Source: Physcousia sp015060555
GTDB taxonomy: Bacteria; Bacteroidota; Bacteroidia; Bacteroidales; Bacteroidaceae
Length of the DNA stretch: 64,000 nt
Assembly (NCBI GenBank): GCA_015060555.1
Contig: SUYG01000037.1
Coordinates: forward strand, 62,001-126,000
Direction: 5' to 3'
Part shown: positions 1 to 7,811 of the stretch, piece after piece
How the letters are laid out: each line of letters starts with the position of its first letter
How positions within the stretch are numbered: position 1 is the first letter of the stretch
Notes under the pieces: model-generated
The model's input: the letters and a program-made list of their open reading frames with translations, nothing else
Told to the model about the DNA's origin: nothing
The model's database searches: none
Program-made: the position numbers and the translations under genes

Positions 1-635
1 TGGGCGATGCTCTCGGCCAGCTCCAGCGAGGGTGGTTCGGCACAGCGACCGCCAGGCAGTTTCACACGCCCGATGTGCATCAGACCGTTCAGGAAAGTGC
101 CTGCGGTGAGGATGATGCTCTTGGCATAGAAGGTCATGCCGAGGTAGGTCTCGACACCCGTGGCAACAGGAGCCCCCTCCCGACTTCCCTGAGGGGAGGA
201 AATTCTATCCTCGGTGGGGCCTCTTTCCCCTCGGGAGGATTCAGAGGTGTCTGTGAGAAGGCGGCGGACCTGATCCTGCCAGATGTGCAGGTTGGGGGTG
301 TTCTCCAACACCTCGCGCCATGCCCAGATGAACTTGCCGCGGTCGCATTGCGCACGCGGGCTCCACATGGCAGGTCCCTTGGAGCGGTTGAGCATACGGA
401 ACTGCAGGGTGCAGGCATCCGTGACGCGCCCCATGGCGCCGCCAATAGCATCTATTTCTCTGACAATCTGTCCTTTAGCAATACCGCCAACGGCAGGGTT
501 GCAGGACATCTGTGCTATCTTGTTCATGTCCATCGTGATGAGGAGCGTTTGCACGCCGATGCGTGCGGCAGCGTGTGCTGCCTCACATCCGGCGTGTCCT
601 GCGCCTATCACTATGACATCGAAATGCTGTTGCAT
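1..635 (-). CDS. mnmG: tRNA uridine-5-carboxymethylaminomethyl modification enzyme MnmG, N-terminal part (runs off the left edge)
   Basis: MnmG (GidA) is the FAD-binding partner of MnmE in modifying the wobble uridine of certain tRNAs. The visible 211 codons begin with the dinucleotide-binding motif GAGHAGCEAA near residue 12 and contain the family signatures MSCNPAVGGIAKGQ, QFRMLNRSKGPAMWSPRAQ and LTAGTFLNG. The ATG at 635 lies 19 bases after the flippase stop codon, so the two genes are probably cotranscribed. Oddity: about residues 127-157 hold a low-complexity peptide (SSRGERGPTEDRISSPQGSR) between the VRRLL and VETYLGM segments; other MnmG proteins have no such loop. Its DNA is a C/G-rich double palindrome of the repeat family found elsewhere in this window. 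The reading frame stays open through it. Identity is certain from the motifs; the C-terminal part is outside the window. Confidence 0.95.
   Translation of the reverse strand, partial: MQQHFDVIVIGAGHAGCEAAHAAARIGVQTLLITMDMNKIAQMSCNPAVGGIAKGQIVREIDAIGGAMGRVTDACTLQFRMLNRSKGPAMWSPRAQCDRGKFIWAWREVLENTPNLHIWQDQVRRLLTDTSESSRGERGPTEDRISSPQGSREGAPVATGVETYLGMTFYAKSIILTAGTFLNGLMHIGRVKLPGGRCAEPPSLELAESIA
164..258 (-). repeat. C/G-rich palindromic element inside mnmG, in frame
   Basis: On the coding strand two C/G-rich hairpin halves are visible: one containing CCTCCCGAGGGGAAAGAGG and one containing CCTCCCCTCAGGGAAG followed by TCGGGAGGGG. They flank a short spacer. The arrangement (palindrome, spacer, palindrome) is the same as in the beta-galactosidase and argS insertions, although the sequence is more diverged. 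It is translated as part of MnmG without a stop codon. Confidence 0.6.
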
Positions 636-654
636 TGAATTTAGGGATGAGGGT

Positions 655-2130
655 TTAGTGCCTGAAGTATTTACCGACGACGGGCAGGCCGCTCAATGGC
701 AGGTCCTTTCTGATGATATACGCTAAGAAGAGGATGATGATGAGCGTGTTGACGATGAGCTGTGCCCACACGGGAGCCACCGTCGTCATATATTCCATCG
801 CGGCATAAAGCACGACGGTGAGGACCACGTAGAGGGTGATATCCTTCATCGGGTAGTCGATGGGATTCTTCTGCTGGCCGACGATGTAGCTCAGCACCAT
901 GGCGGTGCCGTAGCCTGCCACGCCGCCCCATGCGCAGGCCCAATAGCCATAGCGGGGAATCAGGAGGACGTTGACGGCGATGAGGACGGCACAGCCGATA
1001 ATTGAGAAGACGGCGCCGTAGATGGTTTTGTCAATGAGCTTATACCAGAAGGAGAGGTTGAAATAGACGCCCATCATAATCTCGGCAACCATCACGATGG
1101 GTACAACGCCCAATCCCTCGCGATAGCCGGAACCGAGGATGTATTGCAGCAAAGGCATATAAGCCACGACGGCGAGGAAGGCCAGGAGGGTGAAGATGAG
1201 GAAATACTTCATCGCAGCGGCGTAGTACTCCTTGCTGTCGGTGTCCTTGGCCTTGGCAAAGACAATGGGCTCGTAGGCATAGCGGAACGCCTGAGTAATC
1301 AAGGCCATAATCATCGCTATCTTCACACAGCTGCCATAGATGCCCAGTTGCACATTGGCCTCCGCAGCATCGGGATAGACAAAGGGGAAGATGATCTTAT
1401 CGGCTACTTGGTTCAGTACACCAGCGATGCCGAGAATGAGGATTGGCCAAGAATAGGACAACATTCGGCGCCATAGATGTCCGTCGAAGTGCCAATGAAT
1501 TTTGAAAATTCCAGGGATGAACAGCAGCGAGATAAAGCCCGTACACAGTAGGTTGATGAAGAAGACATAGAAAACAGATGTCTTGCCCAATGCCACGAAA
1601 TACAGCACGTTAAGACCAATGTTCAGGAAGATGAATAGCAGCTTCAACGTAGCAAAGCGCATAGGACGCTTCAGGAAGCGAAGATAGCTGAAAGGTAATG
1701 CTTGCAGGGCATCCATCGCCACCACAACACCCATCATCAGAAGGTACTCGTGGTGCTCGCCGTAGCCCAGATTGCCGGCGATGGGCGTGATGAAGCCGAA
1801 GAGCAGCGCCAGAAAGAGAGCGGTCAGCGTGCCGATGGTGGCAAAAGCCGTCGTGAACACGGTGTCAGGCCAGTGCTCATCCTCGCGGGATGAGTTAGAG
1901 AGGGGGGTGTCGTTGGCAAAGCGGAAGAGTGTCGTCTCCATACCAAACGTCAGCACCACCATCAGCAGCGCCGTGTAGGCATAGATATTGGTGTTCACGC
2001 CGTAGTCGCCCGATTCCTTGGGCATGTAGTGCGTGTAGAGGGGTACGAGGAGATAGTTGAGGAAGCGCCCTATGATGCTGCTCAGCCCATAGATGGCGGT
2101 GTCCTTCATCAAAGAACCTAGTTTAGCCAT
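655..2130 (-). CDS. Wzx-like polysaccharide flippase (MOP superfamily membrane protein)
   Basis: Predicted 491-residue membrane protein with about 12-14 hydrophobic segments along its whole length, of the oligosaccharidyl-lipid flippase/O-antigen transporter type. These proteins move lipid-linked sugar units across the inner membrane. The N-terminal motif with IYGLSSIIGRFLNYLLVPLYT is typical of Bacteroidetes members. I chose the ATG at 2130 because it follows a TACTTTTG promoter element by about 20 bases; an upstream in-frame ATG at 2202 would lie before that promoter. The next ATG (2109) is also possible. Residues 74-88 (DTPLSNSSREDEHWP) sit in the loop after the second hydrophobic segment and look like a decayed copy of the in-frame palindromic repeat. 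No polysaccharide cluster surrounds the gene, and mnmG follows directly, so the substrate is unknown. Confidence 0.85.
   Translation of the reverse strand: MAKLGSLMKDTAIYGLSSIIGRFLNYLLVPLYTHYMPKESGDYGVNTNIYAYTALLMVVLTFGMETTLFRFANDTPLSNSSREDEHWPDTVFTTAFATIGTLTALFLALLFGFITPIAGNLGYGEHHEYLLMMGVVVAMDALQALPFSYLRFLKRPMRFATLKLLFIFLNIGLNVLYFVALGKTSVFYVFFINLLCTGFISLLFIPGIFKIHWHFDGHLWRRMLSYSWPILILGIAGVLNQVADKIIFPFVYPDAAEANVQLGIYGSCVKIAMIMALITQAFRYAYEPIVFAKAKDTDSKEYYAAAMKYFLIFTLLAFLAVVAYMPLLQYILGSGYREGLGVVPIVMVAEIMMGVYFNLSFWYKLIDKTIYGAVFSIIGCAVLIAVNVLLIPRYGYWACAWGGVAGYGTAMVLSYIVGQQKNPIDYPMKDITLYVVLTVVLYAAMEYMTTVAPVWAQLIVNTLIIILFLAYIIRKDLPLSGLPVVGKYFRH
1874..1910 (-). repeat. Possible degraded palindromic element in the flippase gene
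   Basis: The coding strand reads CCCCTCTCTAACTC followed by ATCCCGCGAGGATGAG. The first 14 bases are identical to the left end of the two complete elements in the beta-galactosidase gene (40559 and 42257), and a short palindrome follows as in those copies. The encoded PLSNSSRED parallels PLSNSPRGGE in the beta-galactosidase. It is a solo left end at best. Confidence 0.5.
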
Positions 2131-2150
2131 ACTCAATAACTTTTCGACCG

Positions 2151-2158
2151 CAAAAGTA
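2151..2158 (-). promoter_or_regulatory. Promoter -7 element (TACTTTTG) of the flippase-mnmG unit
   Basis: Matches the Bacteroidetes housekeeping -7 consensus TAnnTTTG. It lies 20 bases upstream of the chosen ATG at 2130. A clear -33 TTTG at the usual spacing is not obvious. Confidence 0.6.
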
Positions 2159-2232
2159 CGAATAATTGAGGATAAATACATGCAATGGACTTCATTTTTC
2201 ACTTTTCACTTCGTACTTTTCACTTTTCTTCG

Positions 2233-2240
2233 TATCTTTG
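2233..2240 (+). promoter_or_regulatory. Promoter -7 element (TATCTTTG) of the GH2 gene
   Basis: Exact match to TAnnTTTG, 27 bases upstream of the ATG at 2268. The bases before it (2193-2230) are a low-complexity stretch of repeated TTTTCACTT units of a kind that recurs near 5900-5980 and 32160-32276. Confidence 0.65.
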
Positions 2241-2267
2241 TCCCATCATTTACCTTTTAGTTGGCTT

Positions 2268-4973
2268 ATGCGTTCTCTTTTTTCCGTTGTTCTGTATTTG
2301 TTTTTCTTAGGCTGTAGCAACATCATAGCCCAAAACACGCTCTCGCTCGCCGGCGCTTGGCGGATGGATTCGCGCCTTGAGGCCCAGGAAGTGACATTGC
2401 CTGGATCCTTGCTCACCAACGGCCTCGGCGATGATGTGACGGTCAACACGCGCTGGACAGGTTCGCTCTATGATTCCAGCTACTATCACAATCCTTTCAT
2501 GGAGCCTTATCGCCACGCAGGACAGATGAAGTTTCCTTTCTTCCTGACGCCTTCCAAGCACTTCGTGGGCGAGGTCACCTATAGTCGAATGGTGCGTGTG
2601 CCCAAAACGTGGAAGAAGCAGCGTGTGACGCTCTTCCTGGAGCGTCCGCATATTGAGACAACGGTCATGGTCAACGGATACGAGGTAGGCCATCAGATGA
2701 GTCTCAGCGTGCCGCATCAGTACGATGTGACGGACTTCATCAGCGTTGGTAAGGATAACGAGATAGCCATCCGCGTCTATAACGGCATAGAGAACGTCTG
2801 CGTGGGGCAGGACAGCCACAGCGTGACAGACCAGACGCAAGGAAATTGGAACGGAATAGCCGGACGCATAGAGTTGCAGGCCACACCTGTTATTTATAGG
2901 CGCCGCGTCACCACAGACCTTGCCACGGGTACTGCACATATCACGCTCAACGACCGCACTTTCGATGTCCATGTAGCCAATGCAAAGCCCTGGAGCGAGC
3001 ATTCGCCACAGCTCTACACCGCCACCGTCAATTTCGATGGTACACAGGTTCCTGTCACTTTCGGCTTTCGTGAGGTTAGCATCAGCGGTCCGGACATCCT
3101 GCTCAACGGCCGCCGTATCCATCTGCGTGGAACGGTCGGGAACTGCTGTTTCCCTGAGACGGGTTTTCCGCCTACTGACGTGGCTGCGTGGGAGCGTATC
3201 TTCCGTAAGTGCAAGGAATACGGCCTCAATCACATGCGTTTTCATAGCTACTGCCCGCCAGAGGCCGCCTTTGTCGCTGCCGACCGCCTGGGCTTCTACC
3301 TACAGCCTGAGGGCCCTTCATGGCCCAACCATGGCGTGAAGCTTGGCAACGGAATGCCCATTGACAAATACCTGACTGACGAATGTAAATCCATCCTGGA
3401 CAACTACGGTCACCATCCTTCGTTCATCATGTTAGCGGCCGGTAATGAGCCCGCAGGCCGCTGGGTGGAGTGGGGCGTGCAGTTTGTCCAGGAGATGAAA
3501 GCCCACGACCCCTCGCGCATCTATACGACAGCCAGCGTAGGTGGCGGATGGGAGTGGGATTATGGTTCGGAATATCATGTAAAGGGCGGAGCACGGGGTC
3601 TGGAATGGATCCGCACTCAACCCAATAGCATGGACGACTTCACGGAGCAGATTACCCATCCAAGAAACTACAAACCTGCCCCAGGTCTCCCCTCACAGAT
3701 AGGAATGGTAGGAGGCGGATCCCCTCTTATTTCCCACGAACAAGGCCAGTGGTGTGCATTCCCTGACTTCAAGGAGATTCCGCAATATACGGGAGCTTAC
3801 AAAGCTGCCAACTTCGAGATCTTCCGCGACCTGCTTGCTGCCAATGGGATGGCCTGTCAGGCTGAGAACTTCCTGATGGCCAGCGGGCATCTGCAGGTGT
3901 TGGCCTATAAATACGAGATTGAGCGCCACCTGCGCACGCCGCATTATGCAGGCTTCCAACTCCTCGGACTCAACGACTACAGCGGGCAGGGTACAGCTCT
4001 CGTGGGGCCACTCAACGTGCATTGGGGGGAGAAGGGCTACTGCAGCGCCGACGACTGGCGTGAGTTCTGTTCAGACATCGTGCCGCTCGCATGCCTGCCT
4101 CGTTTCACGTATGAAACCACAGACACCATCCGCTTCCACACCTTATTATATAATACTACGGCCCAGAATATCCCTGCACTCACCTATTCTATCAGTAGTG
4201 AGAACCATGTGTGGGTAGAGGGACAAGCTGGTGTTGGGGAGGATATCCTGTTTCTGCCAGCGGCCATCAAGCAACCCACTAAGCTCACGCTCACACTCAC
4301 GGCTGGAGGTCATAGCAACCATTGGAACTTATGGGTGTATCCAAACCAACCATCGAAGTCCCAAGGCCTCCATGTCCTCGTGACGCATTCGCTCGACTCT
4401 GCCCTCACAGCCCTTGCTGCAGGTCGTGATGTCCTGTTATGTGTTGCTGGCCAGATTCGTTATGGAGCCGATGTTGTCCACCGTTTCCTGCCTGTCTTCT
4501 GGAATACGTCATGGTTCAAGATGAAGCCGCCGCACACCACAGGAGCTTATGTCCAGGCTTCTCACCCCGTCTTCAACGACTTCCCCACGGATGACTGGCA
4601 GGATCTGCAGTGGTGGGAGTTGACGAATCGTGCCCAGTGTATGAACCTCGCTGAGTTTCCAAAGGATTATCAGCCCATCGTACAGCCCATTGACACGTGG
4701 CACCTTTCGCGGAAGCTGGGGATGTTGGTAGAAGCAAATGTCCAAGGCGGTCGGTTGATAGTGACCACCTTGGACATCGTGAATGACCTTGACCATCGCA
4801 TCGTGGCCCGCCAGTTGCGCCATAGCATCCTGCGCTATATGGCCTCCGATGCTTTCCGTCCTACGCTGAACCTCGAACCAGACGTCCTGCGTCATCTTTT
4901 CGAACGCGATGCGCCTGCAGTGAATATGTTCACCAATGATTCGCCCGACGAGTTGAAGCCGAAGTTCAAGTAG
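2268..4973 (+). CDS. Secreted glycoside hydrolase family 2 enzyme
   Basis: A 901-residue exported glycosidase. Residues 1-20 form a hydrophobic signal sequence ending near LFFLGCSNIIAQ; cleavage after IIAQ or lipidation on the Cys are both possible. A jelly-roll sugar-binding domain (GAWRMDSR, TRWTGSLYD) is followed by an Ig-like domain and a TIM barrel that begins near the segment VGNCCFPETGFPP. Glu394 in LAAGNEPAGR fits the GH2 acid/base and Glu491 in SHEQGQW fits the nucleophile; their spacing of about 100 residues suits the family. The C-terminal 300 residues are beta-rich. The family includes beta-galactosidases, beta-glucuronidases and mannosidases, and the exact activity cannot be told. 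The start at 2268 follows the promoter; the open frame upstream to 2166 is not needed. The gene ends 3 bases from the convergent purU stop. Confidence 0.88.
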   Translation: MRSLFSVVLYLFFLGCSNIIAQNTLSLAGAWRMDSRLEAQEVTLPGSLLTNGLGDDVTVNTRWTGSLYDSSYYHNPFMEPYRHAGQMKFPFFLTPSKHFVGEVTYSRMVRVPKTWKKQRVTLFLERPHIETTVMVNGYEVGHQMSLSVPHQYDVTDFISVGKDNEIAIRVYNGIENVCVGQDSHSVTDQTQGNWNGIAGRIELQATPVIYRRRVTTDLATGTAHITLNDRTFDVHVANAKPWSEHSPQLYTATVNFDGTQVPVTFGFREVSISGPDILLNGRRIHLRGTVGNCCFPETGFPPTDVAAWERIFRKCKEYGLNHMRFHSYCPPEAAFVAADRLGFYLQPEGPSWPNHGVKLGNGMPIDKYLTDECKSILDNYGHHPSFIMLAAGNEPAGRWVEWGVQFVQEMKAHDPSRIYTTASVGGGWEWDYGSEYHVKGGARGLEWIRTQPNSMDDFTEQITHPRNYKPAPGLPSQIGMVGGGSPLISHEQGQWCAFPDFKEIPQYTGAYKAANFEIFRDLLAANGMACQAENFLMASGHLQVLAYKYEIERHLRTPHYAGFQLLGLNDYSGQGTALVGPLNVHWGEKGYCSADDWREFCSDIVPLACLPRFTYETTDTIRFHTLLYNTTAQNIPALTYSISSENHVWVEGQAGVGEDILFLPAAIKQPTKLTLTLTAGGHSNHWNLWVYPNQPSKSQGLHVLVTHSLDSALTALAAGRDVLLCVAGQIRYGADVVHRFLPVFWNTSWFKMKPPHTTGAYVQASHPVFNDFPTDDWQDLQWWELTNRAQCMNLAEFPKDYQPIVQPIDTWHLSRKLGMLVEANVQGGRLIVTTLDIVNDLDHRIVARQLRHSILRYMASDAFRPTLNLEPDVLRHLFERDAPAVNMFTNDSPDELKPKFK

Positions 4974-4976
4974 GGT

Positions 4977-5858
4977 TTAGCTGAAGATGATGGTTTTGTT
5001 CTTGTAAGTGAGAATCTTGCGCTCGATGTGCTTGGTGACAGCACGTGAGAGCACTATCTTCTCCAAGTCTTTTCCCTTGAGAGCCAGACTCTCGGGGGTG
5101 TCCTTATGGCTGATGCGAGCCACATCCTGATCGATGATGGGGCCGGCATCAAGCTCGGCGGTGACATAGTGGCTGGTGGCACCGATAATCTTCACACCAC
5201 GCTCCCAGGCCTGATGGTAGGGTTTGGCGCCTACGAAGGCGGGCAGGAAGGAGTGGTGAATGTTGATGATGTGGTGGGGGTAGGCAGCTATCATTTCGTC
5301 GCTGATGATTTGCATATAGCGAGCCAGTACGATGAAGGTGATGCGCTTTTCGCGCAGCAGCTCCATCTCGGCAGCTTCCACCTCGGCTTTATTGGAGTGG
5401 TCCTTGTTGATGCTCCACACGTAGTAGGGGATGTCGAACTGTTCAGCTACGTAGCGCAGGTCCTCGTGGTTGCTGACGATGCAGGGGATATCCACTGCCC
5501 ACTCGCCGGCTTTGTAGCGCGCCAGCAGGTCGTAGAGGCAGTGGCTCATGCGGCTGACGAAGATGGCCATGCGTGGACGCTCATCGGAGAAATAGAGGTT
5601 GAAGGTCATCTCATAACGCTGGGCATAGAGCGTTGTGAGGTATTCCTTGATCTTGTCCTTGGGGATGAGGAAGCCGTCCAGCTCCCATTCGATACGCATG
5701 AAGAACATGCCGTCCTCACGATCGACATACTGATCCAGATAGACGATATTACCTTTGTTATCCGTGATGAACTTGGTGACTTCGGAGATGATGCCCGGCT
5801 GGTCGGGACAGTGCAGCAGTAAGATAGCAGTCCGCTTGTTCGCGTTTGTAGCGTTCAT
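4977..5858 (-). CDS. purU: Formyltetrahydrofolate deformylase PurU
   Basis: A 293-residue enzyme that hydrolyses 10-formyltetrahydrofolate to formate and tetrahydrofolate in one-carbon and purine metabolism. Residues 9-85 are an ACT-type regulatory domain (LLLHCPDQPGIISEVTKF) and residues 95-285 a formyltransferase fold. The catalytic Asn199 and His201 (IINIHHSFLPAF) and Asp237 (AELDAGPIID) are all present, so it should be active. The ATG at 5858 follows a TACCTTTG promoter element by 27 bases; the longer open frame reaching 5999 crosses that promoter and a low-complexity spacer and is not used. Length matches the family. Confidence 0.95.
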   Translation of the reverse strand: MNATNANKRTAILLLHCPDQPGIISEVTKFITDNKGNIVYLDQYVDREDGMFFMRIEWELDGFLIPKDKIKEYLTTLYAQRYEMTFNLYFSDERPRMAIFVSRMSHCLYDLLARYKAGEWAVDIPCIVSNHEDLRYVAEQFDIPYYVWSINKDHSNKAEVEAAEMELLREKRITFIVLARYMQIISDEMIAAYPHHIINIHHSFLPAFVGAKPYHQAWERGVKIIGATSHYVTAELDAGPIIDQDVARISHKDTPESLALKGKDLEKIVLSRAVTKHIERKILTYKNKTIIFS

Positions 5859-5885
5859 TTTCTTGAGTTTTTGCGAATATGGCTG

Positions 5886-5893
5886 CAAAGGTA
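5886..5893 (-). promoter_or_regulatory. Promoter -7 element (TACCTTTG) of purU
   Basis: Exact TAnnTTTG match on the minus strand, 27 bases before the purU ATG. Confidence 0.65.
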
Positions 5894-5899
5894 CGGAAA

Positions 5900-6009
5900 A
5901 AGTGAAAAATGAAAGAGTGAAAAGTGAAAAAACTAAGAAACAATGCCGTGAAAAGTGAAAAATAGCAAGAAAATGAAAAATAAATTGTACATCGTACATC
6001 GTACATCGT
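5900..6009. repeat. Low-complexity spacer: GTGAAAAATGAAA-type units and a TACATCG tandem
   Basis: From 5900 to 5980 the plus strand is built of near-repeats of GTGAAAAATGAAA and GTGAAAAGTGAAAAA. From about 5986 a short tandem (TACATCG units three times) follows. Such spacers recur at 2193-2230 and 32158-32276 in this window. No gene is seen here. Confidence 0.6.
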
Positions 6010-6019
6010 AAATATTTCC

Positions 6020-6027
6020 TACTTTTG
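6020..6027 (+). promoter_or_regulatory. Promoter -7 element (TACTTTTG) of the tRNA gene
   Basis: TAnnTTTG match 34 bases upstream of the mature tRNA 5' end, giving a short 5' leader to be removed by RNase P. Confidence 0.6.
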
Positions 6028-6061
6028 CACCCGCTAAAGCCTTTTCGCGGGCTGAAGCGCT

Positions 6062-6135
6062 GGACTTGTAGCTCAGTTGGTTAGAGCAACAGACTCATAA
6101 TCTGGAGGTCCTAGGTTCAAGCCCTAGCTGGTCCA
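6062..6135 (+). tRNA. tRNA-Met (anticodon CAT)
   Basis: A cloverleaf can be drawn by eye: acceptor GGACTTG with CTGGTCC, D arm GCTC...GAGC, anticodon arm with loop CTCATAA (anticodon CAT), variable AGGTC, T arm CTAGG-TTCAAGC-CCTAG, discriminator A. The CCA end is not encoded. The CAT anticodon could also be read as a lysidine-modified tRNA-Ile2, but the GGACTTGTAGCTCAG start suits elongator Met. A strong hairpin follows at once. Confidence 0.9.
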
Positions 6136-6139
6136 CAAA

Positions 6140-6173
6140 CAAGAATCCCGGCCCTAACAGGTCGGGATTCTTG
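6140..6173. terminator. Hairpin terminator after tRNA-Met, shared with convergent rlmL
   Basis: An 11-bp stem CAAGAATCCCG / CGGGATTCTTG encloses a 12-base loop. There is no long T run on the plus strand. It sits between the convergent tRNA and rlmL genes. Confidence 0.65.
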
Positions 6174-6192
6174 ATGTTTGTTCGTTGAGGGA

Positions 6193-7785
6193 TTAGTCTT
6201 CATCGCCACCTCCGAAGAAGCGGCGGCGGGCCTCCTGACGCGCAGCGCGGTCGCCACCTTTGGCGCGGAAGTCACCCCGCTTGAAGGAGCCGCCTTTTCC
6301 ACCACGGCGCTCACCCCTTTTATCGCTATCATAGCGGCGCTCTCCACGTTTATCGCTGTCGAAGCGGTGTTCGCCTCGCTTGAAATCTCCGCGGTCTTCG
6401 TAGCGACGACGGCGGTCTCCATCCTCTTCACGGCTGTATTTGTTAAAGCGGTGGTGCATAGAGCGGTCGGTGCGGTCATCATCACGGGCGTTGTCACGAC
6501 GGGGCTTGAAACGCTTCTTTTCTGCCATCTGACGGCGTTCGGCATCGGTCTTGATGCTGCCTCCTGCTGCGCGATGTTCGTTGAGGCGCCCGTCGAAGAG
6601 GACGTATTTGCGCAGTTGGCACTCCAGGGAACCATTATATAAAGGTGTCTTCAGCGAAGGCTTCAGTCCAATCTCCTCGAAGCACTCGTCGCGATTGCTG
6701 AGAATCCATGCCTCACCACCTGTGAATTCACGTTTCAGCTTCTGTCCGATGGTCCTGTAAAGTCCCAATAGGTCGGGCGAGCTGATGCGTTCGCCATAGG
6801 GCGGGTTGGTAATGATGAGGGCTTTGGTTTGTTCGTCTTCGGAGGGGAAAAGCGGGCATTTGGTGAAATCGGCCATCTCGATGCTGATGTCCTTGCTCAG
6901 TCCTGCGGCTTTGACGTTGCGCAGAGCGATGCCTACGGCTTTAGCGTCAATGTCACGACCATAGATGTGGTGTTCAAAGTCGCGCTCGTTGCTGTCGTCG
7001 TTATAGATGCGCTCCAGGAGCTCTCGGTCGAAGTCGGGCCATTTCTCGAAGGCGTAGCCTTGACGGAAGACACCAGGGGCGATGCCGCGAGCAATGAGGG
7101 CTGCCTCAATGCACAGCGTGCCACTGCCGCAGAAGGGGTCCAGGAAGTCGCTCTCACCACGCCATCCTGTCATGAGGATGATGCCAGCTGCCAGCACCTC
7201 GTTGAGGGGTGCTGCCACGGTTTCTTGGCGGTAGCCGCGGCGGTGCAGGCTCTCGCCACTGCTGTCAAGGGCGAGGGTGGCATCGTTGTCGGAGACGTGA
7301 ATATGCAGTTGAATGTCAGGGTTCGAGACGCTGACATTCGGACGACTTCCAGTGCGCTCACGGAATTGGTCGGCGATAGCATCCTTCACCTTGTAAGCCA
7401 CAAACTTAGAGTGGTGAAACTCATTGGAGAATACGACACTATCGACTGCGAAAGTGGTCTGAGGGGAGAGGTATTCCGACCAGTCGATATTCTTGACGGC
7501 GTTATACACGTCATCGGCGCTCTTGGCCTTAAACTGTTTGATGGGTTTGAGGATGCGGATGGCTGTGCGCAGACAGAAGTTGGCGCGATACATCATTTCT
7601 TTGTCGCCAGTAAAGGTAACCATGCGACGACCTATCTGTATGTCTGTGGCGCCCAGGTCTGTGAGTTCCTGTGCCAGCAGGGGTTCAAGACCTTGAAAGG
7701 TCTTGGCGATGAGCGTTGACTCGCCCCCTGTGCTCCCAATGGGGGAGGGAGCAGTATGTATTTGAGTAGTTGAAATATCTTCCAT
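6193..7785 (-). CDS. rlmL: RlmL-type 23S rRNA guanine-N2 methyltransferase with THUMP domain and basic tail
   Basis: A 530-residue protein of the THUMP plus N-terminal ferredoxin-like/RlmL methyltransferase family. The THUMP region spans roughly residues 60-165. The SAM motif DPFCGSGT is at 216-223 and the catalytic NPPYGER at 327-333, as expected for exocyclic-N guanine methylation of 23S rRNA. From residue about 421 the tail is unusually charged (rich in R, K, D, G) with a repeated unit RFDSDKRGERR / RYDSDKRGERR, probably a disordered RNA-binding extension. Residues 11-22 (TAPSPIGSTGGE), just before the conserved LIAKTFQGLE start of the fold, look like a translated fragment of the palindromic repeat. 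The ATG at 7785 is 26 bases after the cysE stop, suggesting cotranscription with cysE. Confidence 0.9.
   Translation of the reverse strand: MEDISTTQIHTAPSPIGSTGGESTLIAKTFQGLEPLLAQELTDLGATDIQIGRRMVTFTGDKEMMYRANFCLRTAIRILKPIKQFKAKSADDVYNAVKNIDWSEYLSPQTTFAVDSVVFSNEFHHSKFVAYKVKDAIADQFRERTGSRPNVSVSNPDIQLHIHVSDNDATLALDSSGESLHRRGYRQETVAAPLNEVLAAGIILMTGWRGESDFLDPFCGSGTLCIEAALIARGIAPGVFRQGYAFEKWPDFDRELLERIYNDDSNERDFEHHIYGRDIDAKAVGIALRNVKAAGLSKDISIEMADFTKCPLFPSEDEQTKALIITNPPYGERISSPDLLGLYRTIGQKLKREFTGGEAWILSNRDECFEEIGLKPSLKTPLYNGSLECQLRKYVLFDGRLNEHRAAGGSIKTDAERRQMAEKKRFKPRRDNARDDDRTDRSMHHRFNKYSREEDGDRRRRYEDRGDFKRGEHRFDSDKRGERRYDSDKRGERRGGKGGSFKRGDFRAKGGDRAARQEARRRFFGGGDED
7712..7746 (-). repeat. Probable palindromic-element fragment at the rlmL N-terminus
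   Basis: On the coding strand CTCCCTCCCCCATTGGGAG is followed by CACAGGGGGCGAGTC. This is a C-rich/G-rich palindrome placed between the start codon and the conserved fold, as in the RNase HI and LolC/E-type genes. It is shorter and more diverged than the complete copies. Confidence 0.45.
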
Positions 7786-7811
7786 TGATATATGATTATT
7801 AACGATTTTTG

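Noticed and set aside
134..451. Small opposite-frame open reading frames over mnmG and elsewhere
   Set aside because: They overlap clear genes, have no promoter or family signal and follow from the GC-rich codon pattern.
2166..2267. Earlier ATG for the GH2 gene
   Set aside because: It lies upstream of the TATCTTTG promoter element, and the extra residues come from the TTTTCACTT spacer; the signal peptide starts at 2268.
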